Counted from the first letter of the stretch, positions 8,809-18,379 are shown. The stretch is DNA of 64,000 nucleotides from Lewinellaceae bacterium (GCA_016716135.1 JADJWX010000030.1:62001-126000); one strand, 5' to 3'. A program made the numbers and translations. Notes: generated from the sequence alone by a model not told the origin.

Positions 8809-10989
8809 TCATTTCGCACCCATCAGCGTCTTGTTTTCCTCCTTTGATTTCATTTGCGCAAATGCGTCGTATCCGCAATCGAGGAATGCGCGGTATTCCT
8901 CAACTTCCGGTGTGTAGCCACGGGGTTCGTTGAGCAGTGTTTTCCCGTCGTTGTGCATAAGCACATACCAGGGTTGTGAGTTGCGGTTGAAGTTATTGAT
9001 CTGGAAGGAACTCCATTTGTCGCCCACCGTGCGCATTTTTTCGCCTGTGTTTGGGTCGAGCAGGTATTTGAATTTGTCTTCAGGGAAGAGCCGTGCCTGA
9101 TCGTCGACGTAGAGCGACACCACGACGTAGTTGTTTTTCAGGTGCTGCAAAATTTCGGCTTTATTCCAAACCGTTTCTTCCATTTTACGGCAATTGACAC
9201 AACCGTACCCGGTAAAGTCCACGAAAAGCGGCTTGTTTTCCAATTGAGCGACCTTCAGGCCTTCGTCAAAATCTTTGTAACAATCCAGGCTGTGCGGGCA
9301 GTCCATTGGTTTGAAAAAATTGTAGTGCACCGGCGGGGCGATACCACTCAACAGGCTGAGCGATTGATATTTCAGTAAGCCGTTGCCCAGATAGCCGGCA
9401 AACAGCAGTGCAAGCCCGCCCACGACGGCCCGGGCAATACCGGGTTTGCCTGCGGCGCCTTTGAGTTTAGGTAGCAAGCCAAACTGATATAACCCGAGGA
9501 GCAGTGCGCAGAGGAACCACAGGCCAATGAAAAGTTCAAATTTCAGGATGCCCCAGTGCCGCACCATATCGGCTGTGCTGAGGAATTTGAATGCCAGTGC
9601 CAGTTCGACAAAGCCGAGGGTAACTTTCACGTTGTCCATCCAGTTGCCCGAGCGCGGCAGGCTTTGGAGCCAGCCCGGGAACATGGCAAACAGGCCGAAA
9701 GGCAGCGCCAGCGCCAGGCCAAAACCCGTCATGCCCACGAGGGGCCGGGCTGGAATTATGCCGAGCAGGGCATCGCCGGCATTGCCTTTTGCGGTTTCAA
9801 CCAACAAGGTGCCTACGATCGGGCCCGTACAGGAAAAGGAGACCAGTGCCAGGGTGAAGGCCATGAAGAAAATGCCGATCATGCCGCCTTTGTCGGCCAT
9901 TTTATCACTTTGATTGACCCAGGAAGAGGGCAGTGTGATTTCAAACAGGCCAAAAAACGACAGGGCGAAAATGACGAACACAGCGAAGAAAAGCAGGTTG
10001 AAATACATGTCCGTGCTCATCTCGTTCAGGATGGTGGGGCCGAAAATAGAGGTCAGCAGAATACCGATGCCCACGTAAATGATCACAATACTGGAGCTGT
10101 ACCAAATGGCATTGCGCAGACCGGTAGCGCGGTCTTTCGAGCGTTTGGTAAAAAAACTCACCGTCAGCGGGATCATCGGGAATACGCAGGGGGTGAGCAG
10201 GGCGATCAGGCCGCCCAGAAATCCGGCGATGAATACCCACCACAGCGAGCTGCTTTCTTCAACAGGGGCGGAGCAGGTATTGACAAATTTGGCCGGGTTG
10301 ATTTCGCGTTTGGCATCAAAAAAGCCCTGGAAGTTGGGATCGGCAGGTTTTACGTTTGGGCTTTCGTCTACTCCGGTGGCGGTTACCGCTATATCGGTTC
10401 CGGTATTTTCGGACTGGTCCGTGGCCGGTGCAGCGCCGGTGTCGCCGCCGTTTTTAACTGTCCCGGTGGGTGGCACATTCGTTTTATCGGGTGCTGGAGT
10501 GGCATCGGGTTTGGGTGTATTGGTGGTACCGGCAGGCGGTGTGATTTTGAATTCAAAATCGACGTCTTTGGGTGGCAGGCACATCTCGTCGTTGCAAACC
10601 ATGAAGGTCAGGTAGCCGGTGATGGGCTTGCCGGGGTCGTTGATTTTGACGCGTTGGGTGAAAATACCCTTGTGTTTGAATTTGGTGAGTTTCATGCCAA
10701 ACACGTTGTCGTATTTGGTGAATTTATCACCGCTTTCCTCCGTTTTACCTTTTAGTTCAAAGTGCGGGCCTTCCTGAAAAGTGAAAGAAGTGGGTACCGG
10801 TCCGTCTTCGCTTTCGAGGAATTGGGAGTAGGTCGTCCAGCCTTCGTCGATGGAGGCGGTGAAAATCAGGTCGACCTGGCCGTTTCCGGCGTCTTTGGTG
10901 GTGTATGCCCATTTGACAGGGTTCTGGGCGAAGATGCTTGCCGCCGTGGAAAAGGCGAGCAGGGTTAGGAGTAGCGAGCGAATTTTCAT
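8809..10989 (-). CDS. DsbD-family thiol:disulfide interchange protein
   Basis: A protein of 726 residues starting MKIRSLLLTL at 10989; the 10 codons upstream are rejected because they precede a good signal peptide. Order of domains: signal peptide to about 21, DsbD-alpha-like domain with MVCNDEMCLPP near 125-135, a Thr/Pro-rich linker to about 240, a DsbD transmembrane core (TPCVFPMIPLTVSFF, CTGPIVGTLLV) to about 560, and a C-terminal thioredoxin domain with GYGCVNCRK near 593. It carries electrons from cytoplasmic thioredoxin across the inner membrane to periplasmic thiols. It probably supports cytochrome maturation or periplasmic thiol proteins. Confidence 0.92.
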   Translation of the reverse strand: MKIRSLLLTLLAFSTAASIFAQNPVKWAYTTKDAGNGQVDLIFTASIDEGWTTYSQFLESEDGPVPTSFTFQEGPHFELKGKTEESGDKFTKYDNVFGMKLTKFKHKGIFTQRVKINDPGKPITGYLTFMVCNDEMCLPPKDVDFEFKITPPAGTTNTPKPDATPAPDKTNVPPTGTVKNGGDTGAAPATDQSENTGTDIAVTATGVDESPNVKPADPNFQGFFDAKREINPAKFVNTCSAPVEESSSLWWVFIAGFLGGLIALLTPCVFPMIPLTVSFFTKRSKDRATGLRNAIWYSSSIVIIYVGIGILLTSIFGPTILNEMSTDMYFNLLFFAVFVIFALSFFGLFEITLPSSWVNQSDKMADKGGMIGIFFMAFTLALVSFSCTGPIVGTLLVETAKGNAGDALLGIIPARPLVGMTGFGLALALPFGLFAMFPGWLQSLPRSGNWMDNVKVTLGFVELALAFKFLSTADMVRHWGILKFELFIGLWFLCALLLGLYQFGLLPKLKGAAGKPGIARAVVGGLALLFAGYLGNGLLKYQSLSLLSGIAPPVHYNFFKPMDCPHSLDCYKDFDEGLKVAQLENKPLFVDFTGYGCVNCRKMEETVWNKAEILQHLKNNYVVVSLYVDDQARLFPEDKFKYLLDPNTGEKMRTVGDKWSSFQINNFNRNSQPWYVLMHNDGKTLLNEPRGYTPEVEEYRAFLDCGYDAFAQMKSKEENKTLMGAK

Positions 10990-11523
10990 GCCTCGGATTT
11001 TCAAAAAATGAGATTGCAAAGAAACGGCATTTTTACGGCATGGTTGGGGTGAAGAAGGGCTTTAAAACAACTTTAACCGGGGGATTGTCCGCGGGCGGCT
11101 AAATTTTCACGGATCTGCCCGGGGCTGTTTTTGCAAGATGCCGGACAAGAAAGGTTTATTTTTGTACAATAATTTGGGTAGATGGTTGTTAGAGGTATAT
11201 TTGTAGTACAAGATGCGATGTTTGCCATCTTTTTCTTTGTCAAATCACTTTTTGTCCCAATAAGTGTCTTTTTTTAATCCCCATCGGTACCTTTTTTACC
11301 TTGCATGATGCAATTGTCGGTACTGGTACAAACCAAAGTGGAAGTTTTAGCCTATGTTTCGTGGCCCCCAAAGCTAGTTTCCTCTTTTAGTTTTTATTGT
11401 TAGCGTATTGAAAATTGGATTTCCCGGTAATCCAGCGTTCAGGGGTTCCCTTTTGGAACGGCACCTTGTTTTAGCCGTTGCTTCAAGGGTAAAGCTGATT
11501 TTAAATATTTTCAAAGAAGGATT
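10990..11523. promoter_or_regulatory. Divergent intergenic region with long leader of the large gene block
   Basis: About 530 bp without a credible gene. It holds a Bacteroidota-type promoter (TTTG at 11173-11176, 19-nt spacer, TATATTTG at 11196-11203). Transcription would begin near 11210 and leave a leader of roughly 310 nt before the ATG at 11524, which has AAAGAAGGAT just upstream. The leader is AT-rich with T-runs (11270-11275, 11292-11297); I could not identify a riboswitch or a strong terminator in it. No clear promoter was found for the leftward dsbD-like gene. Confidence 0.6.
11173..11203 (+). promoter_or_regulatory. Predicted primary sigma factor promoter of the 11.5-35.4 kb block
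   Basis: TTTG (11173-11176) and TATATTTG (11196-11203) are separated by 19 nt. They match the Bacteroidota consensus with a -33 TTG and a -7 TAnnTTTG box. It is the only such pair seen upstream of the block and points into it. Confidence 0.6.
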
Positions 11524-13107
11524 ATGCCTGTTCGAAATACAGAAAGCAGAATACCAGGAGGCTTTTCCACCAATAACATTAAACGGTTTGGTGAAGCTGC
11601 TAACAATGGTACTGCGAGCCCGAATTATGCCTTGATCAGCTACCTGAGTTCACCCATCCGCCGTATCCCCGGGTCTCCGTTTTGGAATAAGTATGTCGTC
11701 TTTGTAGATACCAGTAGTGTGTCGAACAGCCAGACGTTCAGTTACAACTGGACCATTGAATTCCTGGATGCCACTAACAATCAGATTCCACAAATGGCCT
11801 CTATCGCCGTACGCACTCAAACCGGGATATTGGATTTTAATTCATCGGCATACTATCCGGATGATACAATTTTAGATGTTGCAGCATTCTGCCGGATAAG
11901 TGTTACCGTAAATTTGATCACTCTCACCCTTTCGCATGCTATTGTCGAGCCCTTGCAATCAATAACTGATTTACTGGGAGGAACCCTTGTCGGTCCCGGT
12001 GGTATCAACCTGGATGCACTTGCTATTTATGGAAACTCGGCTACTACCGCTGCACTCGCGAATTTATACCGGGAATACATTCTTGAGTCTGTAAATATTG
12101 TTTACAGCGAAACGCTGAAAATCCCGGCCAACCTGGTGGCGGCAGTCAGTTATCTTAATATCTATCAGAACGGCAGAAACGAAAACGCCGTATTAGAGCA
12201 AAACCTGAACAATCCGCCTGCCGATTGGAATGCGGATGCTGCCAATAAAGATGCACTAGGCGTGGGCATTTTGAAGCCGCACTTTGCGGCTATGTTTATC
12301 CCTCAGAACGGACAATCGGGTGCGCCGTACCTGACTTTTCAAGAACTTGATCAATTACAAGTTTCCGACCCTGAACAAGCTGTTTTCGATCAATTTGTTG
12401 CCCTTCCCGCCGACCAGCGTCTGGATATTTACAACCTGTTGCGTTTCCCAAAATCCGGCATCCAACATTGCGCGTTCGTCCTGAACAAACTTAAAAACAG
12501 CAATACTGCCTGGACAACATTTGAAAAAAACGACCTGGCCGATCAGGGTGAGTGCGTGAAAAGCATCGTTTCCGAATTGACCGCCGGACCCTTTCAGGGT
12601 GTACCGGACTTTTCTCTGCTCGGTAAAAAAACTTATCAAATCAGTTGGTCGCCATATATCCTGAAAATTGTTGAACCGGTCCTTTACAAGCTGATCAAAA
12701 TCAAAGTGCTGGATATCCGCTCCGGCCGGCCTGTTACCGATGCCAAGTTGAAAAAACTGGTGATCGAGGCGGAAGTTTCGGGCAACCAAACCTTCCGCTT
12801 GTCCCAGGAATTTGATTACGACAAAAGCAGTATCCAGGAGTCGGCCATCCAGGCCGCCAACGGCCTGGTCAGGAAGCCCAACGGGCATTATTCCGTTTGG
12901 GCCATTACGCGCAAAATACACCGACCAGCGTCGTGGACGGCAGCTGGGATGCCGCTTCTACCGATGCCTACAACGCCTTTTGGCAGGCCCATACCCTGGA
13001 CAACAGTTTCGACCACGCCGGTACGGCGGCACCCGCAGATGACCGCCTGCGGTTCATCATCGACGAATATAATGACCACGGCTTTACCAATGACGCCGGT
13101 ATCCTGA
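11524..13107 (+). CDS. Block protein A, N-terminal part (uncharacterised; frameshifted into the next frame)
   Basis: Starts MPVRNTESRIPGG at ATG 11524. The real coding sense in this frame ends near 12896; after that the peptide becomes Arg/Pro/Thr-rich noise up to the stop at 13107. Restoring one base in the TTTGGG run (12896-12901) joins it to the frame that continues at 12897, giving a protein of about 926 residues. Residues 1-310 are paralogous to the last large protein of the block (31825): both have NYAL(I/V)S near residue 35, an FxWTI strand, and the helix YNLLRFPKS (here 303-311). No signal peptide. Function is unknown; the joined protein ends in an M23 peptidase. Confidence 0.72.
   Translation: MPVRNTESRIPGGFSTNNIKRFGEAANNGTASPNYALISYLSSPIRRIPGSPFWNKYVVFVDTSSVSNSQTFSYNWTIEFLDATNNQIPQMASIAVRTQTGILDFNSSAYYPDDTILDVAAFCRISVTVNLITLTLSHAIVEPLQSITDLLGGTLVGPGGINLDALAIYGNSATTAALANLYREYILESVNIVYSETLKIPANLVAAVSYLNIYQNGRNENAVLEQNLNNPPADWNADAANKDALGVGILKPHFAAMFIPQNGQSGAPYLTFQELDQLQVSDPEQAVFDQFVALPADQRLDIYNLLRFPKSGIQHCAFVLNKLKNSNTAWTTFEKNDLADQGECVKSIVSELTAGPFQGVPDFSLLGKKTYQISWSPYILKIVEPVLYKLIKIKVLDIRSGRPVTDAKLKKLVIEAEVSGNQTFRLSQEFDYDKSSIQESAIQAANGLVRKPNGHYSVWAITRKIHRPASWTAAGMPLLPMPTTPFGRPIPWTTVSTTPVRRHPQMTACGSSSTNIMTTALPMTPVS
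12891..12901 (+). other. Frameshift site 1 (protein A)
   Basis: Coding sense moves back one base here, in TTTGGG at 12896-12901. One added T or G restores ...NGHYSV(L/W)GHYAQNTPTS. Confidence 0.75.
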
Positions 13108-14258
13108 ACATCCGTGTACCGATGGCTTTTCTGGCGGATAAGAAAGTCCGGCTTGAGATCGGTTTTTTTGAATTCCCGGTGGTGCTCGAAAAGCGCAAAC
13201 TGGATGCCACGGACACCCACGCCATCACACGCCGGTTAAACCCGCTCGGGACGTTGAGCGAAGACGACACAGGCTTTATCATTCGCTGGGAAGGGCAAGA
13301 CGCACAGGGCAATGTAATTCAAACGACCGACTGGGATCGCAACAAAAACTGGGATAACACCGCCGTCAGCCCGCAGAAAGGCCATTTCGGCTGGCAAGTC
13401 GAAGATGTGCCCGATGTGCCTTCCGCTGAAAATACCGACTTCCTGCGCGTTTGCCTGAAACTCCCGATCAAAGATGATTTTCAGCCCTATGCCGGGCTGA
13501 ATGCCAATTTGCTGTCCAACTTTTATGATGCAAATACCTACCCGTACCATTTTGTGGTGTTTGGCATGCAGTGGTGCCAACCGATGTGGCAACTGCTGCC
13601 GGCTACGACTACTCACTGGGTTGAAGGGCCGATACACCCGGGAAATGATGTCCCATTGGGGTTATCCACGCAAATAAATCCGGACGAGAGGACTAAACCA
13701 GCCATTTGTACCATGTATGATGCCGCTGCCGATAGAAGCGGGCAGGGTAGAGATTACGGTGCTAATGTGTTTTACCATGGTCAGACAGGTTCTCAAGGTA
13801 CTCCGGTAAACGATACGACGCATTTTACTCCTGCAGAATTACCGTTGGTGTTCAAACTGCTGGATTTTGGACCGACGCGCTACTATGCGCCCCGCAGCAG
13901 AGGGCATCATGGCATTGATTACCATGCGATCAACCACACTACGCCGGTATTTGCGCCGTATGGCTCGAAAGTAATTTTTGCGAGTCGGATAAATGGATAT
14001 GGGAAAGTGCTGCAGTTTAAAGTCGAAAAGTCGGGCAATATTTTTTTGATGGCCCACCTGAGTGAGAACCATAACTATGCCGTCGCTTTAAACGATGTGG
14101 TTATGGCAGGACGCCATGTTGCCCGGGCAGGACGTACGGATAGCAATACAGTGATGAACAGTTATTATACCGACGGGCCGACGACGTGCATTTGGAAATT
14201 TCCCAAAGCAGCAGCTATCATCGCAGGGTTGCTGATCCGCGAAATATCGTTCAATTAA
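12897..14258 (+). CDS. Block protein A, C-terminal part with M23-like metallopeptidase domain (frameshifted)
   Basis: This frame continues protein A after the 12896-12901 frameshift; the TTG at 12897 is not a real start. After an all-beta middle region comes an M23 (LytM-type) endopeptidase domain: GHHGIDYH supplies the first zinc His and Asp, VFAPYGSKVIFA the next strand, and FLMAHLSE the catalytic HxS-type histidine. The frame as read ends IWKFPKAAAI..., losing the last motif. One missing base near 14188-14189 would restore TCHLEIS, the HxE/HxH zinc motif, with the stop at 14300-14302. With both repairs all four expected active-site positions are present, so a peptidoglycan or other glycyl-peptide hydrolase is plausible. 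Confidence 0.72.
   Translation: MGHYAQNTPTSVVDGSWDAASTDAYNAFWQAHTLDNSFDHAGTAAPADDRLRFIIDEYNDHGFTNDAGILNIRVPMAFLADKKVRLEIGFFEFPVVLEKRKLDATDTHAITRRLNPLGTLSEDDTGFIIRWEGQDAQGNVIQTTDWDRNKNWDNTAVSPQKGHFGWQVEDVPDVPSAENTDFLRVCLKLPIKDDFQPYAGLNANLLSNFYDANTYPYHFVVFGMQWCQPMWQLLPATTTHWVEGPIHPGNDVPLGLSTQINPDERTKPAICTMYDAAADRSGQGRDYGANVFYHGQTGSQGTPVNDTTHFTPAELPLVFKLLDFGPTRYYAPRSRGHHGIDYHAINHTTPVFAPYGSKVIFASRINGYGKVLQFKVEKSGNIFLMAHLSENHNYAVALNDVVMAGRHVARAGRTDSNTVMNSYYTDGPTTCIWKFPKAAAIIAGLLIREISFN
14185..14192 (+). other. Frameshift site 2 (protein A, M23 motif)
   Basis: One added C between the TGC codon and ATTTG yields TCHLEIS, the final zinc motif of an M23 domain, and an end at 14302. Confidence 0.7.
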
Positions 14259-14313
14259 TCGACGCCACACATGATGTTGTTGGAAATAGAGACCTGTTTT
14301 AAATAATTACAGT

Positions 14314-14796
14314 TTGCGTTTATTTCCATGTGATTGCCACGGCGGCGAAAGCATCGATGCGACGAATCATGTGCCGGGCAGCGATTGTGCAATACGGCTC
14401 GATACCGGCGGGACCAGTACACATGTGTCGTCCCGGTGCTGGGCTTCCCGCAACCTCCACTGCCCCTACCTTCGCCCGCTAAACTTCAATACCCTCCCCG
14501 CTACCGACCAGGAAAGGCTGAACACCTTTCGGATGCAAGCTCAATTGACATACCTGTACGAAGACGATGCCAACCAGCCGCCCGATCCGTACCTGAACCC
14601 GAATGGTATCGACGGGAGTTGGGGCGTCGGCGCACAAGATGCCATTCGGCGCTTCCGCTGGAAACACCGGCTTGCCATTTACACAACTGCCAACATGCCG
14701 GCAAACGAAGCCGGTACTTCCGGAGACGCCCCGACGGAAGGCGACGCTACCTGGAACGAATTGAATAACCAAGCCCTTACCCGCGCACCAATTTGA
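14314..14796 (+). CDS. Block protein B: peptidoglycan-binding-like small protein
   Basis: Up to 160 residues if read from a TTG at 14314; the start is uncertain because no ATG fits and the first 60 residues (Cys-rich, CDCHGGESID) are hard to judge. Residues about 70-120 follow the peptidoglycan-binding domain plan: an amphipathic helix (NTFRMQAQLTYL), a Pro/Asn loop, then GIDGSWGVGAQDAIRRFRW, the usual G-x-x-G-x-x-T/Q-x-x-A-x-x-x-F-Q signature in variant form. It sits between the M23 protein and the DUF6603 protein, so a role in wall anchoring of the system is a reasonable guess. Confidence 0.55.
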   Translation: MRLFPCDCHGGESIDATNHVPGSDCAIRLDTGGTSTHVSSRCWASRNLHCPYLRPLNFNTLPATDQERLNTFRMQAQLTYLYEDDANQPPDPYLNPNGIDGSWGVGAQDAIRRFRWKHRLAIYTTANMPANEAGTSGDAPTEGDATWNELNNQALTRAPI

Positions 14797-14843
14797 ACCG
14801 CGTAGATAAATAAACACCATGCACCCGATAATAATGCCGCGCT

Positions 14844-17800
14844 ATGAATAAATCCTTCACGCAAATTCTGACCGAAGAGCTTGGCAAACTCTTCGCGCCG
14901 CTCAAAACGCTCGACACGACGCAAGGTGTGGAGACGCTCTTCAAGGACCTGGGCTATGATGTGCCCGTAACCGATCTGGCCGATTTGGTGCAGGATTTTC
15001 AACAGGTTGACCTGGCTGCCGAAGTCCAGGATTTGCAAAATCTGATTGCCAGTATTGCCAGTATCCAGGACCAGAGCGACCTGCCTGGTGTTATCCTACA
15101 AGTGAAGGATAAGGCTGTAGCGGTAAATGCCATTATTAAAAATGTAATCCCGACTGTTCAGACTACCATTTCCGCCCTGACGGATATCCAGGATCTCCCC
15201 CGCCGCCTGGCCGACTACCTCGTTTTCAAATACCTGGAAGACAATTACTACAAAGCCTTCGCTTTTTGCCATGTGCTTAGCTTGCTGGAATGGGTGGAAA
15301 AAAATAGTAAATCCATCAAAACCGTCCAATGGAACCGCATCGGCCTCCTGTTTACCAAACCCATCCGGCTCTTTGAAGAGGCTTACGACTGGGGGCAAGT
15401 GAGCTTTGATGACGAGGAGTTTCTGGACCGCTTTTCCCTGCTCTTGCAGGCCTTTATGCTCCCGGGCGGTGTTTATACCCAGGCATCCAACTTGCGCGAT
15501 TTTCTCGATCCCAACCACGCCGGCAGCGGCAAGGAAATCCGTATGCCCCTGTACAATGCCGGCACCTGGCCGGATTCGTATATGGAAGCGGGGGTCAACC
15601 TGTCCGGCGTGTACAAGGACAACGGTACGAATGACATGCCTGGCCTGTTTTTTTACCCCAATCTCGTTGGCGGGGTGCAGATTGACGACAACATCAGCCC
15701 TGATTGGAGTATCGAACTAACGGCAAGCGCCGACCTGACTGCCGGGCTGGGTTTAGAGGTCCGTCCGCCGGCAAAATTTTCGGTACAAACTGACCTGTTC
15801 AGCAGTCCAGGCATCGGCGATGCTAAACTCGGTCTGCGTATCAAAAACAAAACAACCGGGCAGGGTGCCCCGACGTATTTGCTGGGCTCGCCGACAGGTA
15901 CGAACCTGTCTATCGAAGCGGCGGAGTTTTACCTCTTTGCCGAGCGCAGCGGTACGGAATCGAATTTTGGCGCCGAGCTATCGCTCAAACAACTCACCCT
16001 GGCCATTCAAAAAGGCGACGGCGACGGCTTTATCAACAAAGTGATCCCGAGCGCCGGGTTCAAGGCGGCGCTGGATTTCGGCCTGGGCTACTCCCTGAAA
16101 AAGGGCTTCTATTTTGTTGAAGGCGCTTCGCTGAAAATTACCATCCCGATTCATAAAAAAATCGGGCCGCTGGAAATCGAAGACATAACGCTGGAGTTCA
16201 CACCGGCTGACGAAGGCCTGGAACTCGCACTCGGCACCACCTTCGAACTGGAACTGGGGCCATTTTGGGCCCGGGTGGAAGAGATCGGGCTCAAAACCGA
16301 GCTGGTCTTTAAAGCGGATGACGGTGGCGCGCCGGAACTGGAGGTCGGCTTCAAGCCGCCCACCGGCATCGGGCTTTCTATTGACGCCCAAGGCTTTTCC
16401 GGTGGTGGCTACCTCTTCATTGGCGATCACCGCTACGCCGGGATGCTCAACCTGAATTTTAGCGGTAAGATCAATATCACTGCCATAGCCATCATCACGA
16501 CCCGCCTGCCGAGTGGGGAAAAAGGCTTTTCGCTACTGATTGTTCTTATGGCCGATGGGTTCAATCCTATTCAACTCGGGATGGGCTTTACGCTCAACGG
16601 CATCGGCGGTTTGCTGGCGCTCCACCGCAGCATGTACACCGAAGTGCTGCGCGAGGGCATTAAAACTGGTACGGCTGAGCGCTTGCTGTTTCCGCAAAAT
16701 CCCCTGGAAAATGTCGATCTGATCATTTCCGACCTGGAGTCGGTTTTCCCCATTGTTGAAAAACAATTTGTCTTCGGCCCCATGGCCAAGCTGGCCTGGG
16801 GCAGCGGCTCCAACCTGGTGACTGCCGATCTGGGTTTATTTATTGAAATTTTCGATCCCTTCAAACTGGCAATCCTCGGCGTAATCCGGGTTGTCATCGG
16901 CAACGACGAGGAAAAATCGCCGATCGTCCTCAAAGTCAGTTTCCTGGGCGAATTCAACCCGGAGAAAAAATGGATCGCCTTCGATGCCAGCATTTACGAT
17001 TCCCGGATTGTGAAATTCGCCCTAGAGGGCGATATGGCCTTCCGCCTCGTTTACGGCGACAAACCCAATTTTGTCCTTTCGGTCGGCGGTTTTCACCCCG
17101 CCTACCAGCCGCCGCCCTTGCAACTGAACAATATGAAACGGCTCACACTGACGCTGTTGGATGAAGACAAGGCAAAAGTGGCAATGGAAGCGTATTTCGC
17201 CCTGACCTCCAACACCGTCCAGGTGGGCGCGCATGTGGATGCCCGCTTTAAGGCGATGGGCTACGATGTGATTGGCTACCTGGGCTTCGATGCCCTGTTC
17301 CAGTTTAATCCGTTCATGTTCGTGTTTGAGGTTAGCGCCGGATTCGGTGTTTACAAGAAAGGCAAGGAAAAAGCCTCCGTCAGCGTCTATCTGCGCCTCA
17401 AAGGGCCGTCGCCCTGGAATGTATCGGGTACGGCTTCGGCCAAAATTCTCGGCCTCAAATTCAAGGTTGATTTCAACAAAACCTTTGGCAAGGAAGACAA
17501 TGTCACGTTGCCCGATGTCGAGGTGCTGCCCTTGTTCAAAGTGGCCATCGAAAAAGACGACAACTGGCTGGCGCTTCCTGCCGCTAATGTGAATCCCTTG
17601 GTGAAAACCCGGAAAGCGGAAGTAGCCGGTATGCTGGTCGTCGATCCCTTCGGCGCGCTGGTCATCACCCAGCAGGTGGTACCACTCAAAACCACTATCC
17701 GAAAATTCGGAAATCAGAATCCAGTCGGCGCCACGCTGTTCGAGTTGTCCAAGGTGAAACTCGGCGCCTCGGAAATCACCAGTTTTTCAGATGTCGAGGA

Positions 17801-17891
17801 AAACTTCGCCCCTGCGCAGTTCCAGAACCTGACCGACAGCCAGAAACTCTCCAGCCCCAGTTTCCGCAAATACAGCAGCGGCATCAGGTGA
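14844..17891 (+). CDS. Block protein C: DUF6603 family giant beta-rich protein
   Basis: A protein of 1015 residues. A helical N-terminal region (1-210) is followed by a long repetitive beta-rich region. Its C-terminal half carries the hallmarks I associate with DUF6603: GMGFTLNGIGGLLALHRS, LLFPQNPLENVDLIISDL, FVFGPMAKLAWGSG, SIYDSRIVKFALEGDMAFR, LSVGGFHPAYQPPP and LKGPSPWNVSGTASA. No signal peptide and no transmembrane helix. The closing motif ENFAPAQFQNLTDSQKLSSPSF is well formed. The stop overlaps the next start as GTGA; a missing G at 17887-17888 would instead fuse it to the next frame (GIR then VTETDQ). The molecular function of DUF6603 is unknown. Confidence 0.82.
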   Translation: MNKSFTQILTEELGKLFAPLKTLDTTQGVETLFKDLGYDVPVTDLADLVQDFQQVDLAAEVQDLQNLIASIASIQDQSDLPGVILQVKDKAVAVNAIIKNVIPTVQTTISALTDIQDLPRRLADYLVFKYLEDNYYKAFAFCHVLSLLEWVEKNSKSIKTVQWNRIGLLFTKPIRLFEEAYDWGQVSFDDEEFLDRFSLLLQAFMLPGGVYTQASNLRDFLDPNHAGSGKEIRMPLYNAGTWPDSYMEAGVNLSGVYKDNGTNDMPGLFFYPNLVGGVQIDDNISPDWSIELTASADLTAGLGLEVRPPAKFSVQTDLFSSPGIGDAKLGLRIKNKTTGQGAPTYLLGSPTGTNLSIEAAEFYLFAERSGTESNFGAELSLKQLTLAIQKGDGDGFINKVIPSAGFKAALDFGLGYSLKKGFYFVEGASLKITIPIHKKIGPLEIEDITLEFTPADEGLELALGTTFELELGPFWARVEEIGLKTELVFKADDGGAPELEVGFKPPTGIGLSIDAQGFSGGGYLFIGDHRYAGMLNLNFSGKINITAIAIITTRLPSGEKGFSLLIVLMADGFNPIQLGMGFTLNGIGGLLALHRSMYTEVLREGIKTGTAERLLFPQNPLENVDLIISDLESVFPIVEKQFVFGPMAKLAWGSGSNLVTADLGLFIEIFDPFKLAILGVIRVVIGNDEEKSPIVLKVSFLGEFNPEKKWIAFDASIYDSRIVKFALEGDMAFRLVYGDKPNFVLSVGGFHPAYQPPPLQLNNMKRLTLTLLDEDKAKVAMEAYFALTSNTVQVGAHVDARFKAMGYDVIGYLGFDALFQFNPFMFVFEVSAGFGVYKKGKEKASVSVYLRLKGPSPWNVSGTASAKILGLKFKVDFNKTFGKEDNVTLPDVEVLPLFKVAIEKDDNWLALPAANVNPLVKTRKAEVAGMLVVDPFGALVITQQVVPLKTTIRKFGNQNPVGATLFELSKVKLGASEITSFSDVEENFAPAQFQNLTDSQKLSSPSFRKYSSGIR

Positions 17892-18379
17892 CAGAAACCG
17901 ATCAGGCGCAACAAGGCGCTGCCGTAAAACGGGACATCGCCTACGAACTGATCCTGATCGACGGCCCGGATAAGATCGATTTGGGCCCCGGGCCGCATCT
18001 GAAAAATGTGGATACAGTCTGGATGGAAGGCTTGCGCCGTAACAGCGCCGTCGGCCGCGCAGCCCTGTCGGCAAACCGCAACTCGAAAAAACAGGTGCTC
18101 GACCGGAAAATAACGGTCCGCGAAGAAATATTCCGCATTGTGCATGCCGCCGATCTGGTGCCTTACAACAGCACGGAGTACTCCGAAGCGGCAGCCCATG
18201 AAGCCCTGGAGCGCCTGGTACGCGCCAACCCCGCCCTGGAAGATACCCTCCAAATCGTGCCGGCCTACGAAGCCGATCCGGTTGCGCTGGTGGGCACACC
18301 CATCCAGGGCTATGTCAATCTGACCAAAGTAAAACCTTCCAAAAGTCTGCTCAATCTTAAAAAAATGATCACGCAATGA
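17888..18379 (+). CDS. Block protein D: uncharacterised, possibly the C-terminal domain of protein C
   Basis: A protein of 163 residues read from GTG 17888, which overlaps the TGA of the DUF6603 gene. Residues 15-30 (KRDIAYELILIDGP) and 75-100 look folded, mixed alpha/beta. No family is recognised. Two readings are possible: a translationally coupled separate protein, or the tail of protein C cut off by a one-base deletion in GG(G) at 17887; repair would yield one protein of about 1178 residues with no break in sequence quality. The next gene overlaps it by ATGA at 18376. Confidence 0.65.
   Translation: MTETDQAQQGAAVKRDIAYELILIDGPDKIDLGPGPHLKNVDTVWMEGLRRNSAVGRAALSANRNSKKQVLDRKITVREEIFRIVHAADLVPYNSTEYSEAAAHEALERLVRANPALEDTLQIVPAYEADPVALVGTPIQGYVNLTKVKPSKSLLNLKKMITQ

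Noticed and set aside
11408..11635. Small frame at 11408-11635
   Set aside because: It overlaps the start of protein A in another frame, uses rare-looking codons and has no family features.
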